From Pirellula sp. (GTDB lineage Bacteria; Planctomycetota; Planctomycetia; Pirellulales; PNKZ01): a stretch of 64,000 bases of DNA. Each line of letters begins with the position of its first letter. Position 1 is the first letter of the stretch. The notes beneath the pieces are model-generated. The model did not search any database, was not told where the DNA came from, and worked only from the letters and a program-made list of their open reading frames with translations. The stretch spans positions 434,001 to 498,000 of the forward strand of contig PNKZ01000002.1 in NCBI GenBank assembly GCA_013822735.1, in the 5' to 3' direction. A program made the position numbers and the translations under genes. Of the stretch, positions 62,705 to 64,000 are shown in pieces.

Positions 62705-63136
62705 ATGTCCAAAGATGGCGATGTTGCCGCGACCACCGTGCGGCATTCGATGCTCAGCACCGAGCTTTACAAACGCAGCCAGGGGCGCATTACGCGCCAG
62801 GCGACGTTTGGGGCGATGGCGTTGGTGATCGCGATGGGCGTTTGGTCGTTTCACCGTTACTTCGCTGAGATCGAGCCGAACACCCGTTACGCGATTGACG
62901 CCGCGCTGCTGCTGGGCGGCTGGTGGCTGAGTTTTCGGTTGGTGAACATGCCGCGTTTCGCGGACTTCCTCATCTCCGTGGAAGCGGAAATGACGAAGGT
63001 CTCCTGGCCGACGCGCACCGACCTGGTGCATACGTCCAGCGTGGTGATGTTCGTGATCTTCGGTTTGGCGATCATCTTGTATGCCTACGACTTGGTGTGG
63101 CAGGTGCTGCTGCAGTTCTTGGGCGTGCTGGGTTAA
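62705..63136 (+). CDS. secE: Preprotein translocase subunit SecE
   Basis: The product has 143 residues, longer than single-helix SecE proteins. Two or three hydrophobic segments are seen: ~37-55 and 63-80, then the conserved core ~85-138. EAEMTKVSWPTRTDLVHTS is the invariant SecE motif, followed by the last helix (VVMFVIFGLAIILYAYDLV). The N-terminal ~35 residues are unconserved. The ATG at 62705 follows GAGGGA. It is the essential clamp of the SecYEG channel. It precedes nusG by 85 bases, which include a hairpin. Confidence 0.93.
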   Translation: MSKDGDVAATTVRHSMLSTELYKRSQGRITRQATFGAMALVIAMGVWSFHRYFAEIEPNTRYAIDAALLLGGWWLSFRLVNMPRFADFLISVEAEMTKVSWPTRTDLVHTSSVVMFVIFGLAIILYAYDLVWQVLLQFLGVLG

Positions 63137-63168
63137 TCGACTTGCGAAAGTCGGCGTAAGCATTTAGC

Positions 63169-63187
63169 CGCGGAGCTTGCCTCCGCG
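63169..63187. repeat. Hairpin in the secE-nusG gap
   Basis: cgcggag (63169-63175) and ctccgcg (63181-63187) form a 7-bp stem with a 5-base loop. There is no T-run, so it is not a terminator; it may be a spacer hairpin or repeat. Confidence 0.5.
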
Positions 63188-63221
63188 TGATGTTCGGGAA
63201 AGAAATAGGACGAATTGCGAA

Positions 63222-63971
63222 ATGGACGACATGCAGCAACCGGGCGACGAGCTACCGCAAGACGCACTCGCGTCCGGCGGGGAAGCTGTCGGCACGACCG
63301 ACGGGGCGGAAGCTCCCGCCGACGACGCGGATATTTCCGCGCCTGCCAATGCCGTGCCCGGCAAGCCGTCGAAAAGCACGCTCGAGTCGTGGATGGAAGC
63401 CGCCGCCGCCGCCGAAAAGAAGAAGCCGGTGCCGACGGGCGAACGCAAGTGGTACATCCTCAAGGTGCAGAGCAACCGCGAAGATTCGATTCGCGACGCC
63501 CTGCAACGCCGCATCCGCATTCAAGGGCTCGACGGCTTCTTCGGCGACATCGTCGTGCCGATCGAAAAGATCACGGAATTTAAGAACGGCAAGAAGCGGG
63601 TCGTGAAGCGCAAGCTCTATCCGGGCTACATCGTCGTCAATATGGAATTGAACGACGACACGTGGTTCCTGATTCGCGAAACCGGCGGCATCGGCGACTT
63701 CACGGGCTCCGGCGGCAAGCCGGTGCCGATGGCTGACGCCGAGCTGAAGAAGATCATTCAGAAGCCGGAAGATGCGGCGGAAGAACAGCCGAAGTTCACC
63801 TTCAAGCATAAGAAGGGTGACAAAGTCAAAATCACCGAAGGCATGTTCGAAAACTACGAAGGCGAAGTTGACGCCGTCGATATGTCGAACGGTCGCGTGA
63901 CGGTGATGATTAACATTTTTGGTCGCTCCGTTCCGGTGGAGTTGGAGCACGGTCAACTAGAAGAAGTTTAG
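63222..63971 (+). CDS. nusG: Transcription termination/antitermination protein NusG with N-terminal extension
   Basis: The product has 249 residues, compared with about 180 in E. coli. An acidic, Ala/Pro/Asp-rich extension (~1-68) precedes the NGN domain that starts RKWYILKVQSNREDSIRD. The NGN contains LYPGYIVVNMELND and the family ETGGIGDFTGSGGKPVPM. The KOW motif is HKKGDKVKITEGMFENYEGE, and the end is FGRSVPVELEHGQLEEV. NusG binds RNA polymerase and Rho or S10. The ATG at 63222 was chosen over earlier frames from 63177. The following genes (probably rplK) lie beyond the window. Confidence 0.95.
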   Translation: MDDMQQPGDELPQDALASGGEAVGTTDGAEAPADDADISAPANAVPGKPSKSTLESWMEAAAAAEKKKPVPTGERKWYILKVQSNREDSIRDALQRRIRIQGLDGFFGDIVVPIEKITEFKNGKKRVVKRKLYPGYIVVNMELNDDTWFLIRETGGIGDFTGSGGKPVPMADAELKKIIQKPEDAAEEQPKFTFKHKKGDKVKITEGMFENYEGEVDAVDMSNGRVTVMINIFGRSVPVELEHGQLEEV

Positions 63972-64000
63972 AAATCGGCGATCGTGCCGGCCGCTTACGC

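Overview
The window is GC-rich, densely coded bacterial DNA. The protein repertoire points to a planctomycete, probably of the Pirellulales type. The main clues are a giant beta-propeller/HEAT/cytochrome c fusion with a CVKCH haem site, a Cys-type sulfatase, TAT-exported Gfo/Idh/MocA and TIM-barrel sugar-isomerase-like proteins, a free-standing RNA polymerase alpha C-terminal domain, a Ser/Thr kinase fused to many membrane helices, and an EF-Tu with an altered switch I. Species cannot be named from the sequence alone.

Layout. 1-3.9 kb: end of an RNase Z-like hydrolase, hemW, and a secreted FAD oxidoreductase. 3.9-7.1 kb (minus): a repeat/tandem-DUF4159 protein coupled to folD. 7.3-10.8 kb: a MoxR ATPase, then a three-gene bufferin-type RiPP cluster (Cys-rich exported precursor, DUF692 MNIO enzyme, DUF2063 partner). 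10.9-16.7 kb: two TIM-barrel isomerase-like proteins, a dynamin-like GTPase, and an SDR/SppA pair. 16.7-21.4 kb (minus): a four-gene membrane signalling operon (coiled-coil anchor, FHA-like protein, kinase with a membrane domain, small membrane protein). 21.4-22.2 kb: a gene-free block of several different palindromic repeats. 22.2-29.2 kb: DMT transporter and M29 peptidase, a solitary Flp pilin, Nudix, M50 protease, HD-GYP and the stand-alone alpha-CTD. 29.4-39.5 kb: secreted catabolic enzymes (ceramidase-like, amidohydrolase, Gfo/Idh/MocA, sulfatase, isomerase) and a CDGSH gene boxed in by two MITE-like elements. 39.6-48.0 kb: the giant cytochrome fusion and a peptide ABC transporter lacking its ATPases. 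48.1-52.4 kb: GNAT, a C-terminally shortened MnmE, CoaX with an altered motif, Obg and L27. 52.6-59.9 kb: secreted or hypothetical proteins and a sigma factor with a long HTH-bearing N-terminus. 60.3-64 kb: the conserved translation block tRNA-Thr, Tyr, Gly, Thr, tuf, tRNA-Trp, secE, nusG.

How the parts fit. The 60-64 kb block and the Obg/L27 region are housekeeping and conserved in order across bacteria. The accessory interest lies in the MNIO/precursor cluster (probably copper or metal binding), the kinase-FHA membrane operon, and divergent information-processing proteins (alpha-CTD, sigma factor, EF-Tu, MnmE). Non-coding palindromes recur across the window: a double hairpin occurs in opposite orientations 37 kb apart, and a 28-bp terminal repeat occurs five times.
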